Positions 45,816-55,675 of a DNA stretch of 64,000 nt are shown here, piece by piece (the stretch's first letter is position 1; every line of letters starts with the position of its first letter). The stretch spans positions 1-64,000 of the forward strand of contig JACWER010000003.1 in the NCBI GenBank assembly GCA_014653385.1, in the 5' to 3' direction. Made by a program: the position numbers and the translations under genes. This DNA is from Pelagibacterales bacterium SAG-MED50. Lineage in GTDB: Bacteria > Pseudomonadota > Alphaproteobacteria > Pelagibacterales > Pelagibacteraceae. Under the pieces are notes generated by a model. That model was given only the letters and a program-made list of their open reading frames with translations, was not told the origin of the DNA and ran no database searches.

Positions 45816-46406
45816 TTATAATGAGCCTTTAGTAGATGGGATACTCTTCTTGTTTCTAGGATCCATCTCTAACGCTTCTCTCAATGATCTTGCTAGTGCT
45901 TTATAACAAGACTCAATAATGTGGTGACTATTGTCTCCATAAATATTTTCAACATGCATCGTAATACCAGCTGATTGTGAAAATGCCTGGAACCATTCTT
46001 TAAATAGTTCTGTGTCCATCTCACCAAGTTTTTCAACTTTTAGTTTTACTTTCCAAATTAAATAAGGTCTGTTCGAAACATCTATTGCTACCCTAGTCAA
46101 TGTTTCATCCATTGGAATAACTCTATGAGCATATCTTTTGATTCCAACAAATTTTTTAGCAGCTTTTTTTAAAGCTTCCCCGATTGCAATACCTGTATCT
46201 TCTGTAGTGTGATGAAGATCAATATGTGTGTCACCTTTTGCTTTAACTTTTAAATCAATTAGTGAATGCTTTGATAATTGTTCAAGCATATGGTCTAAAA
46301 AACCAATCCCAGTATCAATTTTATACTGACCTTTACCATCAATATTAACCTCAACACTAATACTTGTTTCTTTAGTTTTTCGAGATACTTTTCCTTTTCT
46401 AGCCAT
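45816..46406 (-). CDS. hisB: Imidazoleglycerol-phosphate dehydratase
   Basis: Monofunctional HisB dehydratase without the N-terminal phosphatase domain found in enterobacteria. The metal-binding repeats [14 protein letters not shown] and [12 protein letters not shown] are present, followed by [16 protein letters not shown]. 196 residues. First gene of the hisBHAFE-HIT-GNAT operon, divergent from hslV over 88 bp. Confidence 0.98.
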   Translation of the reverse strand: MARKGKVSRKTKETSISVEVNIDGKGQYKIDTGIGFLDHMLEQLSKHSLIDLKVKAKGDTHIDLHHTTEDTGIAIGEALKKAAKKFVGIKRYAHRVIPMDETLTRVAIDVSNRPYLIWKVKLKVEKLGEMDTELFKEWFQAFSQSAGITMHVENIYGDNSHHIIESCYKALARSLREALEMDPRNKKSIPSTKGSL

Positions 46407-46494
46407 ATACTCTAGAGGTATACATATATAATCACACTATATCAATATCAGTATCAACACTTGAAGTATCAAAAATAGTTACCATTTATCTCTC

Positions 46495-47010
46495 ATGACA
46501 ACAATTGTATTAGTAAGAAAAAATAATGAAGTAGTGGTTGCTGGTGATGGCCAAGTAAGTATGGGAAACACTATAGTTAAAAGTACTGCTTCAAAAATTA
46601 GAAAAATTGAAAAAAGAGATGTTGTTGCAGGATTTGCTGGATCAACTGCAGATGCACTTACATTATTTGAACGGTTAGAAGCTAAGATCGAAAAACATGC
46701 GGGAAATTTATCAAGAGCCGCCGTTGAATTGGCAAAAGATTGGCGAACAGATAAATACTTAAGAAGATTAGAAGCATTAATGGCTATAGGCGACAAGGAT
46801 AATAGTTACATAATTTCTGGAACGGGTGATGTTTTAGAGCCAGAAGGTGATGTAATTGGAATTGGATCAGGTGGAAATTATGCTTTAGCAGCTGGAAAAG
46901 TTTTAATGGAAACTGATAAAAGTGCAGAAGAAATCGCAAAAAAAGCTATCAAGGTAGCTTCGGAGATTTGTGTATTTACAAATGATAATATTAAGGTTTT
47001 AAAGATATAA
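46495..47010 (+). CDS. hslV: HslV, ATP-dependent protease peptidase subunit
   Basis: Proteasome-like threonine peptidase of HslUV. The initiating Met is followed directly by the catalytic Thr (MTTIVLVRK), and [13 protein letters not shown] is present. 171 residues. The stop overlaps the hslU start (TAATG). The partner ATPase follows. Confidence 0.98.
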   Translation: MTTIVLVRKNNEVVVAGDGQVSMGNTIVKSTASKIRKIEKRDVVAGFAGSTADALTLFERLEAKIEKHAGNLSRAAVELAKDWRTDKYLRRLEALMAIGDKDNSYIISGTGDVLEPEGDVIGIGSGGNYALAAGKVLMETDKSAEEIAKKAIKVASEICVFTNDNIKVLKI

Positions 47011-48383
47011 TGGAAAAATCAAACGTAACACCTTTAGTTCCTAAAGATAAAAATACTAAAGAAGAAAGTTCATTAGTTAGTTCTCTATCACCTAGAGAAA
47101 TAGTTTCTGAATTAGATAGATTTGTAGTTGGTCAAAATAAAGCTAAAAAAGCTGTCGCTATAGCATTAAGAAATAGATGGAGAAGACAAGCACTAAAAGG
47201 TGAAATGAAAAATGAAGTTTTGCCAAAAAATATATTAATGATTGGACCAACTGGTGTTGGTAAAACTGAAATTTCTAGAAGATTATCAAAATTAGCAGAA
47301 GCACCATTTGTTAAAGTTGAAGCCACAAGATTTACAGAAGTTGGGTATGTTGGAAGAGATGTTGAACAAATAGTAAGAGATTTAATTGAAATTGCTATTG
47401 GTATGGAAAAAGTGAAAATGAGAAAAGAAGTTCATGCTCAAGCTCAAAAATCTGCTGAAGAAAAAGTTTTAGATGCGTTGGTTGGTAAAAAAGCCAGTCT
47501 CGCAACCAGAGAAAGTTTTAGAAAAAGACTTAGAAATGGTGATCTAGATGATAATGAAATTGAGATTGCTGTAAGTGATAGTGGATCAAACAACACTTCT
47601 TTTGAAATTCCAGGAATGCCTGGAGCCAATGTTGGTATGATTAATATTGGTGAGATGATTGGAAAATCCATGGGTAACAAGGAAAAAAAGAAAAAAATGT
47701 CGGTGAAAGAGTCTCATGAAATTTTAATTAATGATGAGTCAGATAAACTAATTGAACAAGACAAGATTATTAAAGCTGCAAAAGCTTCAACTGAAAATAA
47801 TGGAATAGTTTTTTTAGATGAAATAGACAAGATTTCTGCAAGAACTGACAGAGTTGGTGGTGATGTTTCAAGAGAAGGTGTACAAAGAGATTTATTACCA
47901 TTAATTGAAGGAACTACAGTAAATACAAAACATGGTCCAATTAAAACAGATCATATTTTATTTATAGCATCTGGCGCTTTTCAACTTGCAAAGCCTTCAG
48001 ATCTACTTCCAGAATTACAAGGTAGATTGCCTATTAGAGTAGAGCTAGAAGCTCTAACAAGTGAAGATTTTAAAAGAATATTGAGGGAACCAGATTTTAG
48101 TTTAATCAAGCAATACATTGCTCTTCTAAAGACTGAAAATGTAGAACTTGAATTCTCAGACGATGGTATAGATACAATTGCAAACATCGCATCAGAGGTG
48201 AACGCGACTGTTGAAAATATTGGTGCCAGAAGACTACACACTATTATAGAAAAGATTTTAGATGATATAAGTTTTACAGCAACTGATCGATCTGGTGAAA
48301 AAATTGTAATTAATAAAGAATACATTAATAAAAACTTGGATAATTTAGTTAAAGATACCGATCTTTCAAAATTTATATTGTAA
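47010..48383 (+). CDS. hslU: HslU, ATPase subunit of HslUV
   Basis: AAA+ unfoldase for HslV. Walker [14 protein letters not shown], Walker [12 protein letters not shown], and an intermediate I-domain between about residues 120 and 230 are visible. The C-terminal tail SKFIL is the motif that inserts into HslV. 457 residues. The 3' end is 5 bp from the convergent sulfotransferase gene. Confidence 0.98.
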   Translation: MEKSNVTPLVPKDKNTKEESSLVSSLSPREIVSELDRFVVGQNKAKKAVAIALRNRWRRQALKGEMKNEVLPKNILMIGPTGVGKTEISRRLSKLAEAPFVKVEATRFTEVGYVGRDVEQIVRDLIEIAIGMEKVKMRKEVHAQAQKSAEEKVLDALVGKKASLATRESFRKRLRNGDLDDNEIEIAVSDSGSNNTSFEIPGMPGANVGMINIGEMIGKSMGNKEKKKKMSVKESHEILINDESDKLIEQDKIIKAAKASTENNGIVFLDEIDKISARTDRVGGDVSREGVQRDLLPLIEGTTVNTKHGPIKTDHILFIASGAFQLAKPSDLLPELQGRLPIRVELEALTSEDFKRILREPDFSLIKQYIALLKTENVELEFSDDGIDTIANIASEVNATVENIGARRLHTIIEKILDDISFTATDRSGEKIVINKEYINKNLDNLVKDTDLSKFIL

Positions 48384-48388
48384 AATAA

Positions 48389-49228
48389 TTACAAATATTC
48401 AAGTTCAATCATTTCTTTTTCAAACGCTTTTTCTAACTTAATTTTAATCTTATCATCTAATAACCTTCTCCAATCGTTTCCTGGTCCCAAATTAAAAAAA
48501 GTTTTTCTTTTACCAGTTTTGGAATCTAATACACCCTCGTAAAAAGTTTCATTTTCTTCTAAATTTTTTACTTTTTTAAAATCTGTTGACTTAATAGCTT
48601 TATTTAACTTCACAATATCTAATTGTGATTTCATTCCTAATTGATCAAGAAACTTCAATATTTTAAGCATAATAGTTTTTTTTTTATTTATTAAATCTTC
48701 ATATTTAATTAATAAATAATTGTTTTTAACTTGGAGATTCTTCCAAGATGTATAATTAGAGTTCCATGAGCCCAAGAAAACTCTGCAATTTTTTACTGAC
48801 TTAACTAGAAATTTTGAGTTATCAATCATTGTATCGGCTGCTTCATCTATACTCAAATCATTATGATGAGCCAAAGAATTAACAACATTTCTTGGATCAC
48901 GCACAATATAAATTACTCCAAGGGTATTATTTAAATCTGTAAAATTAGATCCATGCATTTTACATAGCGCGCTATGAGTTTTTAAAAATTTTACTTTTCC
49001 TTTTTCTTGATTGAGAAAATTTTGAACATTTATAAAATTTTTAAATACTTCCTCATCATTATCAATATTTATACCGGCTGACATGAATTGACTTGTTAAT
49101 GGAAATTGAGAAATATGATTTAAATTCTCAAATGAAAAATTGCCATTTTTTGAATAAAAATATGATGATAAGATAGATCTTAAAAGAGTGTTTCCACTTT
49201 TTGGATAGGACGCTAACCAAATAATCAT
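48389..49228 (-). CDS. Sulfotransferase, paralogue 2
   Basis: A 279-residue PAPS-dependent sulfotransferase with ASYPKSGNTLLRS at residues 6-18, YIVRDPRNVVNS around residue 105 and the tail FNLGPGNDWRRLLD. It forms a tandem with paralogue 3 (1-bp overlap); the two share many segments, so tandem duplication is likely. The pair sits between hslU and smr. Acceptor unknown. Confidence 0.9.
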   Translation of the reverse strand: MIIWLASYPKSGNTLLRSILSSYFYSKNGNFSFENLNHISQFPLTSQFMSAGINIDNDEEVFKNFINVQNFLNQEKGKVKFLKTHSALCKMHGSNFTDLNNTLGVIYIVRDPRNVVNSLAHHNDLSIDEAADTMIDNSKFLVKSVKNCRVFLGSWNSNYTSWKNLQVKNNYLLIKYEDLINKKKTIMLKILKFLDQLGMKSQLDIVKLNKAIKSTDFKKVKNLEENETFYEGVLDSKTGKRKTFFNLGPGNDWRRLLDDKIKIKLEKAFEKEMIELEYL

Positions 49229-50082
49229 TATAGATAATGCAATTCTTCCATTTGTTTTTTAAATGAGGTCTCAAGTTTTAGTTTTATTTTTTCATCTAAG
49301 ATTTTTCTCCAATCATTTTGAGGTCCAAGATTAAAAAAGGGGATTTTTTTGCCTGTTGTATTATTTATTCTACTTTCAATAAAACTTTTTTTTTTTTCTA
49401 AATTTCTCATATAATGAAAACTTGTTGTGTCTATTATGTTTTTAATCTTTTTATGGTCTTGATTAAATTTAACTCCTCTTAGCCTATATATAAAGTCCAA
49501 TATTTTTATTAATGTTGACTCTGTATTTTTTAATAAATCTTCATATTTAATTAATAAATATTTTTCAGCTAACTTAAAAGATTTCCAACTATCGTAGTTA
49601 CTGCTCCACGAGCCCAGATAAACTTTGGTTCTATCTGATTCATATTTGCTATTAAGATTACCACCATACTCTATAGAATTAACCATTCTTTCTGAGGCCT
49701 TTTCTACTGAAATATTGAAATGATGAGCATAGGATGTGACTAAATTTCTGGGATCTCTCACAATATAAATTGCTCCCAAAGAATTATTTAGATCTGTAAA
49801 TGGATTATTATTAATATTAAAAAGGTAACTATGTGTTTTTAAAAAAATAATTGAATCTTTTTTATTTATAGATTCTTGTGCTTTAATATAATTCTTAATA
49901 ACTTCTTTTTCATTTTTTATATCTATTCCCAATCTTTGAAAAATAGTAGCACTTGGAAACTGAGAAATATTTCTAATTAAATTAAAGTTAAATAAACCAT
50001 TTTGAGTAAAAAAATATGAAGCAAGTAATGCCCTTATCAGAGTATTTCCACTTTTTGGATATGAAGCTAGCCAAATAATCAT
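49228..50082 (-). CDS. Sulfotransferase, paralogue 3
   Basis: A 284-residue sulfotransferase beginning IIWLASYPKSGNTLIRA, with YIVRDPRNLVTS and the tail FNLGPQNDWRKILD. It is most similar by eye to paralogue 2 immediately downstream. It overlaps the end of the smr gene by 4 bp, which puts it in one transcription unit with tim44-smr. Acceptor unknown. Confidence 0.9.
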   Translation of the reverse strand: MIIWLASYPKSGNTLIRALLASYFFTQNGLFNFNLIRNISQFPSATIFQRLGIDIKNEKEVIKNYIKAQESINKKDSIIFLKTHSYLFNINNNPFTDLNNSLGAIYIVRDPRNLVTSYAHHFNISVEKASERMVNSIEYGGNLNSKYESDRTKVYLGSWSSNYDSWKSFKLAEKYLLIKYEDLLKNTESTLIKILDFIYRLRGVKFNQDHKKIKNIIDTTSFHYMRNLEKKKSFIESRINNTTGKKIPFFNLGPQNDWRKILDEKIKLKLETSFKKQMEELHYL

Positions 50083-50498
50083 TGGTTTTTATTCTTTTTT
50101 AAGTATATGTAGAAAGCACCTTCTCCACCATCTTCTATTTTTGCATCTTTAATTTCATAAATAATATTCATTAAACTTTTATTGGTAGATAAAAATTCAG
50201 GCACTGAATATTTTAAAATGCTTAAATCTTTGGATACATAAGGATCTTTTTCATTTTGAGAATGTAGACCTTTTCCTGTCACTACTATTAATTTGTTTAC
50301 TCCTTCTAGATAAGATTTTTTTATAAAATCCTCTATAGCTTGATTGGCTTGTTCAAGAGTAAATCCATGCAAATCAATTGATTTTGTTTTGAAGGATATT
50401 TTTTTTTTATATTTTATATCTTTGTTAGGTAATTTTTCATTACTAGAAATGAAATTTTCCCAATCTTTTTTATCTTTTTTTGAAATATCGTCTGTCAA
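50079..50498 (-). CDS. Smr-domain protein
   Basis: A 139-residue small MutS-related (Smr) domain protein. The strand-helix signature SIDLHGFTLEQANQAI and the VVTGKGLHS loop are intact. Smr domains are nicking nucleases or nucleic-acid-binding modules. It begins directly after the Tim44-like gene stop, as in other alphaproteobacteria. Confidence 0.92.
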   Translation of the reverse strand: MTDDISKKDKKDWENFISSNEKLPNKDIKYKKKISFKTKSIDLHGFTLEQANQAIEDFIKKSYLEGVNKLIVVTGKGLHSQNEKDPYVSKDLSILKYSVPEFLSTNKSLMNIIYEIKDAKIEDGGEGAFYIYLKKNKNQ

Positions 50499-51095
50499 TT
50501 AAGTTAAGGTATTAACTAATTGCCAATTAGGATTGACTGAGGTTGTATCTCTTGAAAATACCCATGTATCATATATTTTTTTAATTTTTTCTGGATCACC
50601 TGATATAATTTTTTTTTCTTTATCTTTAATGCAAGTTATTACTTCAGCTATAAAATCTACGGTAACATTTAAAATCTTATCTAGCTTTTTGTGTTCTTTG
50701 ATAACCGCTGAATTTATTCCTATAAAAGTTATTTCAGCGTAATGGCCTCTTTCACTCCTCTCTTTAAGAGCTTCATTGAATTGATTATAAATTTCATTGT
50801 TTAATAAAGGTTTGCTCGTCGTTAATTTATTATCGTTATCACTAAAATCTGTGATAATAGTTTCATAAGCAATTTTAGCACCCTTTAAAAATTCTTTTTG
50901 TGCCTCATCGTCAAAAACTTGATTTTCTTTGGGTAATTTCTTAACCACAGCTTCTTTTAAAATTTTATCAAATTGTGCTGTTGGCTTACCATCAAATCCG
51001 CTTCTCTTTCCAAGTATCCCTCTGAGCCTTAAAAAAATAAAGCCAGCAATCATTGCTAGGAGGATTATATCAATGTATTCGAAACTATAACTCAT
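50499..51095 (-). CDS. Tim44-like domain protein
   Basis: About 198 residues from the ATG at 51095 (MSYSFEYIDIILLAMIAGF); the frame is open to 51137, but that extension would lie before the membrane helix. One N-terminal membrane anchor is followed by a linker (RGILGKRSGFDGKP) and a C-terminal Tim44-type domain ending EKIKKIYDTWVFSRD. It is the bacterial relative of the mitochondrial import component; its bacterial role is linked to membrane-complex assembly. It is divergent from fxsA. Confidence 0.9.
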   Translation of the reverse strand: MSYSFEYIDIILLAMIAGFIFLRLRGILGKRSGFDGKPTAQFDKILKEAVVKKLPKENQVFDDEAQKEFLKGAKIAYETIITDFSDNDNKLTTSKPLLNNEIYNQFNEALKERSERGHYAEITFIGINSAVIKEHKKLDKILNVTVDFIAEVITCIKDKEKKIISGDPEKIKKIYDTWVFSRDTTSVNPNWQLVNTLT

Positions 51096-51153
51096 GAGAT
51101 TATAGTAATAACTATGTTGATTAATTTCAACTAGCAATTTAGATTACGGACAA

Positions 51154-51579
51154 ATGAACTCAATTCTATTATTAATTATTATAATCCCAGCTATAGAAAT
51201 ATTTCTTTTTATCAAAATAGGATCTCAAATTGGGGCAATTACTACAATTTTACTGATATTCATTACTGCTGCTGTTGGTGTTTACTACGCAAAATATGAG
51301 GGTCTAAATACTCTTAAAGCTGGATTTACACAATTAAGTAAAAATAAGTCCCCGACTTACGAAATGATATCTGGTGCAGCAATTGCTTTTGCGGCATTAC
51401 TTTTAATTGTTCCTGGATTTGCGACAGATATTTTAGGATTTTTATTAATATTTCCAATCACGAGAAAAATTTTTTTTGGTAAATTTACTAAAAAATTTAA
51501 AACGAGAAAAACTGAAAAAAATAATTTTATTGATGGGGATTTTGAAGATATAGAAGATGAGAATGACAAAAAATTATAA
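51154..51579 (+). CDS. fxsA: FxsA-family membrane protein
   Basis: A 141-residue inner-membrane protein of the FxsA type. IPAIEIFLFIKIGSQIGA at the start, GVYYAKYEGLNTLKAG and LLLIVPGFATDILGFLLI are the family core. E. coli FxsA relieves phage T7 exclusion by F; its native role is unknown. The end overlaps the start of secB by 23 bp. Confidence 0.93.
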   Translation: MNSILLLIIIIPAIEIFLFIKIGSQIGAITTILLIFITAAVGVYYAKYEGLNTLKAGFTQLSKNKSPTYEMISGAAIAFAALLLIVPGFATDILGFLLIFPITRKIFFGKFTKKFKTRKTEKNNFIDGDFEDIEDENDKKL

Positions 51580-51985
51580 AATTCTTGGCAAATATATAAA
51601 AGATGTATCGGGAGAAACACCTGATATTGAAACCTATATTTTTGTGAAAGATCAAATTTCAAAATACCAGCTTCATATAGATATAACTTCAAAACCTTTG
51701 AAAAATAAGATGATCGAAATTGAAACCTTAATGAAATTTGCAGACAAAGAAGAAAGTAAGAAAAAATCATACTTTGAAATAAGTTTTGCAACAGTTGTAA
51801 AGATTGATGACAAAATTAAAGAAAAAAAAGAGTTAGAAAAAATTGTTTTGTGTGATGTTCAAATAGAAATTTATCCTGATCTAGAAAAATCTTTATTAGA
51901 TTTACTTCATAACTCTGGATATCCTGATATTAAATTTGAAAAAAAAATAAACTTTAAAGAACTTTATAACCAAAGATTAAACTAA
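51557..51985 (+). CDS. secB: SecB protein-export chaperone
   Basis: A 142-residue SecB, which holds preproteins unfolded for SecA. Family marks include ILGKYIKDVSGETPDIE near the N-terminus and GYPDIKFEKKINFKELYNQR at the end (quoted in part as INFKELYNQ). It overlaps fxsA by 23 bp, and its TAA overlaps the TAG of convergent dnaQ by 4 bp. Confidence 0.92.
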   Translation: MRMTKNYKILGKYIKDVSGETPDIETYIFVKDQISKYQLHIDITSKPLKNKMIEIETLMKFADKEESKKKSYFEISFATVVKIDDKIKEKKELEKIVLCDVQIEIYPDLEKSLLDLLHNSGYPDIKFEKKINFKELYNQRLN

Positions 51986-52644
51986 TAAAAATTTTTTTTT
52001 AAACTATTTTTTAAAAATTCTTTATGTTTTTTTAAATCTTCAGTTGTTGGAGTTACTATCTTTTTAAAATATGCAACACTAAATTCCTTTTTTTTCGTAT
52101 TATCATTTTCTTGATTTTGAAAATCTAAAGTTGGTTCTTTTTGATCAATTAAATTTATATAAACCTTAGACAATAATTCACAGTCAATTAAAGCTGTATG
52201 CTGAGTTCTTTTTGAATTATCAACTCTATATCTTTTACAAAGTGCGTCCAAACTAACAGGAGATCCTGGAAATTTATCTCTAGCTAGAATTAACGTATCT
52301 ATTACTTCATTATTAATTTTTTTTTTTCCAAATAAAGACAATTCATTGTTTAAATGTCCTAAATCAAATTCTGCATTATGAATTATAAGTCTTTTATCTT
52401 TAATAAACTCTAAAAATTGCTCACCAATATCACTAAATTTTTTTTGAGAAGCTAAAAAATCATCAGTATATCCATGAACTTCTAAAGCTTTTTCTGATAC
52501 TTTTCTTTCTGGGTTTAGATAACAGTGAAATTTATTTTTAGTAGGAATTAAGTTGTCCAGTTCGATACAACCTATTTCAACTATTCTATGTCCTTCTTTT
52601 ACTGAAATACCAGTTGTTTCTGTATCTAATACTACTTCTTTCAT
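51982..52644 (-). CDS. dnaQ: DNA polymerase III epsilon subunit (proofreading exonuclease)
   Basis: 3'-5' exonuclease subunit. Exo I is VLDTETTGI, Exo II HNAEFDLGHL, and Exo III HTALIDCELL, so the DEDDh site is complete. The C-terminal part is short, with a putative clamp-binding/alpha-contact tail. 220 residues. It overlaps coaE by 4 bp. Confidence 0.97.
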   Translation of the reverse strand: MKEVVLDTETTGISVKEGHRIVEIGCIELDNLIPTKNKFHCYLNPERKVSEKALEVHGYTDDFLASQKKFSDIGEQFLEFIKDKRLIIHNAEFDLGHLNNELSLFGKKKINNEVIDTLILARDKFPGSPVSLDALCKRYRVDNSKRTQHTALIDCELLSKVYINLIDQKEPTLDFQNQENDNTKKKEFSVAYFKKIVTPTTEDLKKHKEFLKNSLKKNFY

Positions 52645-53213
52645 CTATCTAATATTTTCAATATCTTTTTTATATCATCATTAACTGATTTTCTGGTAAA
52701 ATTATTTTTGATAATAAAGTTTGATTTTTTCTTTTTATGACTAATTGGTAGTTGTATAGATTTAAATTTTTTTAAAAGTTTTTGATTAAAATTTTCTCTT
52801 TTTTTTAATCTTTTCAAAATATTAAATTTGGAAGCCTGAACATACACTAATATATCTTCCTTTTTATTAATTTTATTTTCTAATAATAGTGGAATATCTA
52901 ATATAATAATTTTTGAACTTTTATTTTTTTTTAAAAATAAATTCAATTTTTTTCTTATTTCAGTATGAACAATTTTGATAATTTTATTTAAATTATTTTT
53001 ATTAGCTAAGATTGCATTAGAAATTTCTAATTTTTCTATTGGAAATGAATGAATATATTTTGGTAATTTGATTTTTAAATGATTAAAAACATTCTTATTT
53101 TGTTGATATAATTTAGCGACCTCATAATCGGCATTAAAGACTGGGTAACCGAAATTTTGGGCCACATAACTCTTGCCAGCACCTATATCCCCCAATATTC
53201 CAATTTTAATCAT
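52641..53213 (-). CDS. coaE: Dephospho-CoA kinase
   Basis: Last step of coenzyme A synthesis. P-loop GDIGAGKSYVAQ at the N-terminus, FNADYEVAKLY, and IILDIPLLLE. 190 residues. It overlaps dnaQ by 4 bp and aroE by 1 bp, making one polycistron with maf and ppsR. Confidence 0.95.
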   Translation of the reverse strand: MIKIGILGDIGAGKSYVAQNFGYPVFNADYEVAKLYQQNKNVFNHLKIKLPKYIHSFPIEKLEISNAILANKNNLNKIIKIVHTEIRKKLNLFLKKNKSSKIIILDIPLLLENKINKKEDILVYVQASKFNILKRLKKRENFNQKLLKKFKSIQLPISHKKKKSNFIIKNNFTRKSVNDDIKKILKILDR

Positions 53214-54004
53214 TAATCTAAGAATTTAATTACATTTGCATCAACATTTGGTTCCAATTTATGCCAAATATTGAAAGCTGAAAGAGCCTGATAAATAAAC
53301 ATTAATTTGCCATTTAAAGTTGTACAGCCTAATCTTTTTCCTGTTTTTAAAAAATTTGTCTCTCTAGGATTATAAATAACATCATAAAAAAATCTATTTT
53401 TAGAACTTAATGAAAAATCAAGATTTATTTTATCCTCTTTTTGTAAACCTAAACTTGTTGCATTAATGATCATATCAAAATTTGAAACTTCACCCCATTC
53501 TATTATTTCTATATTTTTAAAAAGTGTTTTTAAATTCTCAGCCTTATCTTTTGTTCTGTTGCTTATTTTAATTTTAGAAGCTTTCATTTTATTTAAAGCA
53601 AAAATTATTGATGAAACAACTCCACCGGCTCCTAATATTAAAACTTCTTTATCGGTAAGATTATATTTTGATTTTTTAATACTATTTTCAAAACCAAATA
53701 TATCTGTATTGTGCCCAATCACTTTGTTATCTCTCAGATAAATAGTATTAACTGATTGCGTGCTCTTAGCTTCGATACTTAAATCGTCTAGAAAAGGAAT
53801 AATAGCTTTTTTAAATGGCACAGTAACATTAACACCGCTTATTTGTTTTTCTTTAACTTGTAAAATATGTTTTTCTAATTCATCTTCATTTAATTTCTTC
53901 TTTTCATAAATTGCATCAATTCCATTATTTTTAATCCAGTAATTATGCAATATTGGAGATAGTGAATGCTCTATGGGGTTTCCTATGACTACAAATTTTT
54001 TCAT
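53213..54004 (-). CDS. aroE: Shikimate dehydrogenase
   Basis: NADPH-dependent reduction of 3-dehydroshikimate. NPIEHSLSPILHNYW and NVTVPFKKA (catalytic Lys) bind substrate, and LGAGGVVSSI binds cofactor; INATSLGLQ is also present. 263 residues. It overlaps maf by 4 bp. Confidence 0.97.
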   Translation of the reverse strand: MKKFVVIGNPIEHSLSPILHNYWIKNNGIDAIYEKKKLNEDELEKHILQVKEKQISGVNVTVPFKKAIIPFLDDLSIEAKSTQSVNTIYLRDNKVIGHNTDIFGFENSIKKSKYNLTDKEVLILGAGGVVSSIIFALNKMKASKIKISNRTKDKAENLKTLFKNIEIIEWGEVSNFDMIINATSLGLQKEDKINLDFSLSSKNRFFYDVIYNPRETNFLKTGKRLGCTTLNGKLMFIYQALSAFNIWHKLEPNVDANVIKFLD

Positions 54005-54588
54005 TGTTGAGTTTTTAAATATTCCTTAATTTTTAAGATAGGTAATCCCATTATAGTATCTTCGTCTCCAGAAATGTTTGAAAATAAATTTCTTCCTTCT
54101 CCTTCAATTTGATAAACATTATAAGCATATAAAGTTTCATCAGATATTTTTGATAAATAAATTTTTAAATCTTCATCTTTGAAATTTTTCATTGTTAGCT
54201 CGGCTTTATCAGTACAATTCCAAATCATTGAGCCATTTTTTGAAATACAGACAGAACTTATTAAAAGATGTTTTTTTCCGTTAAGCTTTTTTAATATTAA
54301 TAAAGCATCTTCCCTGTTTTCAGGTTTTGATATTAATTCATTATCTAAATCTATCACACTATCGGCACCTAAAACTAGTTGATCCTTTTTATTCAAACTA
54401 ACTTTATTGGCTTTTAGTTCAGCTAAATTTTTTGAAATAATCTCTGGTGAAGCTAGTTCTTTGGTAAGGCTTTCTTTTACAATATCTTCATCAACATTTG
54501 ATGGTTTAACTTCACAAAGTAAATTGTGTTTATCTAATATTTCTTTCCTAACTTTACTCTTAGAGGCAAGAACAATTTTATTTGACAT
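54001..54588 (-). CDS. maf: Maf-family nucleotide pyrophosphatase
   Basis: House-cleaning pyrophosphatase. The N-terminal IVLASKSKVRKEIL and the central VLGADSVIDL with catalytic Asp match Maf; the QIEGEGRNLFSNISGDEDTIMGLP block is family-typical (quoted blocks EGRNLFSNISGD and IMGLP). 195 residues. It overlaps the ppsR gene by 11 bp. Confidence 0.93.
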   Translation of the reverse strand: MSNKIVLASKSKVRKEILDKHNLLCEVKPSNVDEDIVKESLTKELASPEIISKNLAELKANKVSLNKKDQLVLGADSVIDLDNELISKPENREDALLILKKLNGKKHLLISSVCISKNGSMIWNCTDKAELTMKNFKDEDLKIYLSKISDETLYAYNVYQIEGEGRNLFSNISGDEDTIMGLPILKIKEYLKTQQ

Positions 54589-55405
54589 TGTTTAAATATA
54601 TTTCATGAATTTTAATTATTGATGCGGCTGTTTCTTCAACTGATTTTCTTGTAACGTCAATTGCTGGCCATTTATATTTTTGGAAAGTTTTTTTTGCTTC
54701 TAAAACTTCTTTTTTAATATTTTCTATATTTATATATTTTATGTTTTCGATCTCTTTTAAAGAATTCATTCTATTTTTCCTTAAGTCGGCTAGACGTTCT
54801 GGCTCTGTGTTTAAACCCACAACACAAGTTAGTTGAGGATTATCTTTAAGTTTTTTTGGTAAAGAATTTTCATTTACCAAGGGTATGTTTGAAGTTTTAA
54901 AGCCCTTGTTTGCAAGATAAATTGAAGTGGGAGTTTTGCTTGTTCGACTGACGCCTACTAATATAATATCTGATTTTTCTATTTCGCTTAATAAGTTTCC
55001 ATCATCATGGCTCATTGTAAATTGAATAGCTTCTATTCTTTCATAATATTCATCATTAAGTGCATGTTGACCACTTGGCAGATGAGATGCCTTTTGATTA
55101 AGAATTTTTGAAAAGTTTAAAATCAAGTTTCCAAGAACACTGAAACAAGGAATTTTTTTTTCATCACTTATATTCGCTAAATATTTAGCTAAGTTATTGT
55201 CTACAATCGTATAAAGAATTACAGAATTTTCATTCTTTTTTGCGTCTTCCAAAATTTTAAAAATTTGATTTTCAGTTCTAGTAAAAGAATAAGAGTGTAT
55301 TTTATAATCAATATTCTTAAATTGGGCCTTTAAAGCTAAAAATATTCTATCTAGTGTCTCACCAGTCGAGTCAGATATAAGATAAATTTGATATGTATTG
55401 TTCAT
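54578..55405 (-). CDS. ppsR: PEP synthase/pyruvate-phosphate dikinase regulatory protein (kinase/pyrophosphorylase)
   Basis: A DUF299 bifunctional ADP-dependent kinase and phosphorylase of 275 residues. The N-terminal YLISDSTGETLDR is diagnostic, and the P-loop GVSRTSKTPTSIYLA is complete. It probably regulates PPDK. In alphaproteobacteria this gene commonly flanks the origin opposite hemE, as here. First gene of the ppsR-maf-aroE-coaE-dnaQ operon. Confidence 0.95.
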   Translation of the reverse strand: MNNTYQIYLISDSTGETLDRIFLALKAQFKNIDYKIHSYSFTRTENQIFKILEDAKKNENSVILYTIVDNNLAKYLANISDEKKIPCFSVLGNLILNFSKILNQKASHLPSGQHALNDEYYERIEAIQFTMSHDDGNLLSEIEKSDIILVGVSRTSKTPTSIYLANKGFKTSNIPLVNENSLPKKLKDNPQLTCVVGLNTEPERLADLRKNRMNSLKEIENIKYINIENIKKEVLEAKKTFQKYKWPAIDVTRKSVEETAASIIKIHEIYLNNVK

Positions 55406-55675
55406 GAATAAATTGTTAATAAATTTGTATTATTTTAATAAAATTACTCAATTGAAATATTGGATAATAATTATTGTAAAATAAGGGTTTTATTAACATT
55501 ATCAAATATATGAATAAAATTATACAATTTATTGAATAAATATTTAAAAAGCTTCAATTTAAACAATTTAATCAATTTATAATTGTTATTAAGTTGTTAA
55601 TAAAATGTTAAAAAATATTTATCATCAATATTCACAATACATAATACTAATACAATAAATATATATTATTTTAAT
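55406..55675. other. Candidate chromosomal replication origin (oriC)
   Basis: A 270-bp gap without an ORF, extremely AT-rich, between divergent ppsR and hemE; this gene pair flanks oriC in several alphaproteobacteria. DnaA-box-like 9-mers (consensus TTATNCACA or its complement): TGTTAATAA at 55414 and 55595, TTATTAACA at 55490, ATATTCACA at 55628, each one mismatch, and a weaker TGTTATTAA at 55584. Genes on the two sides diverge from the gap. The boxes are weak by E. coli standards. Confidence 0.65.

Noticed and set aside
51357-51791. 144-codon minus-strand frame opposite fxsA/secB
   Set aside because: Both plus-strand genes have strong family signatures across this stretch, so the minus frame is a shadow.
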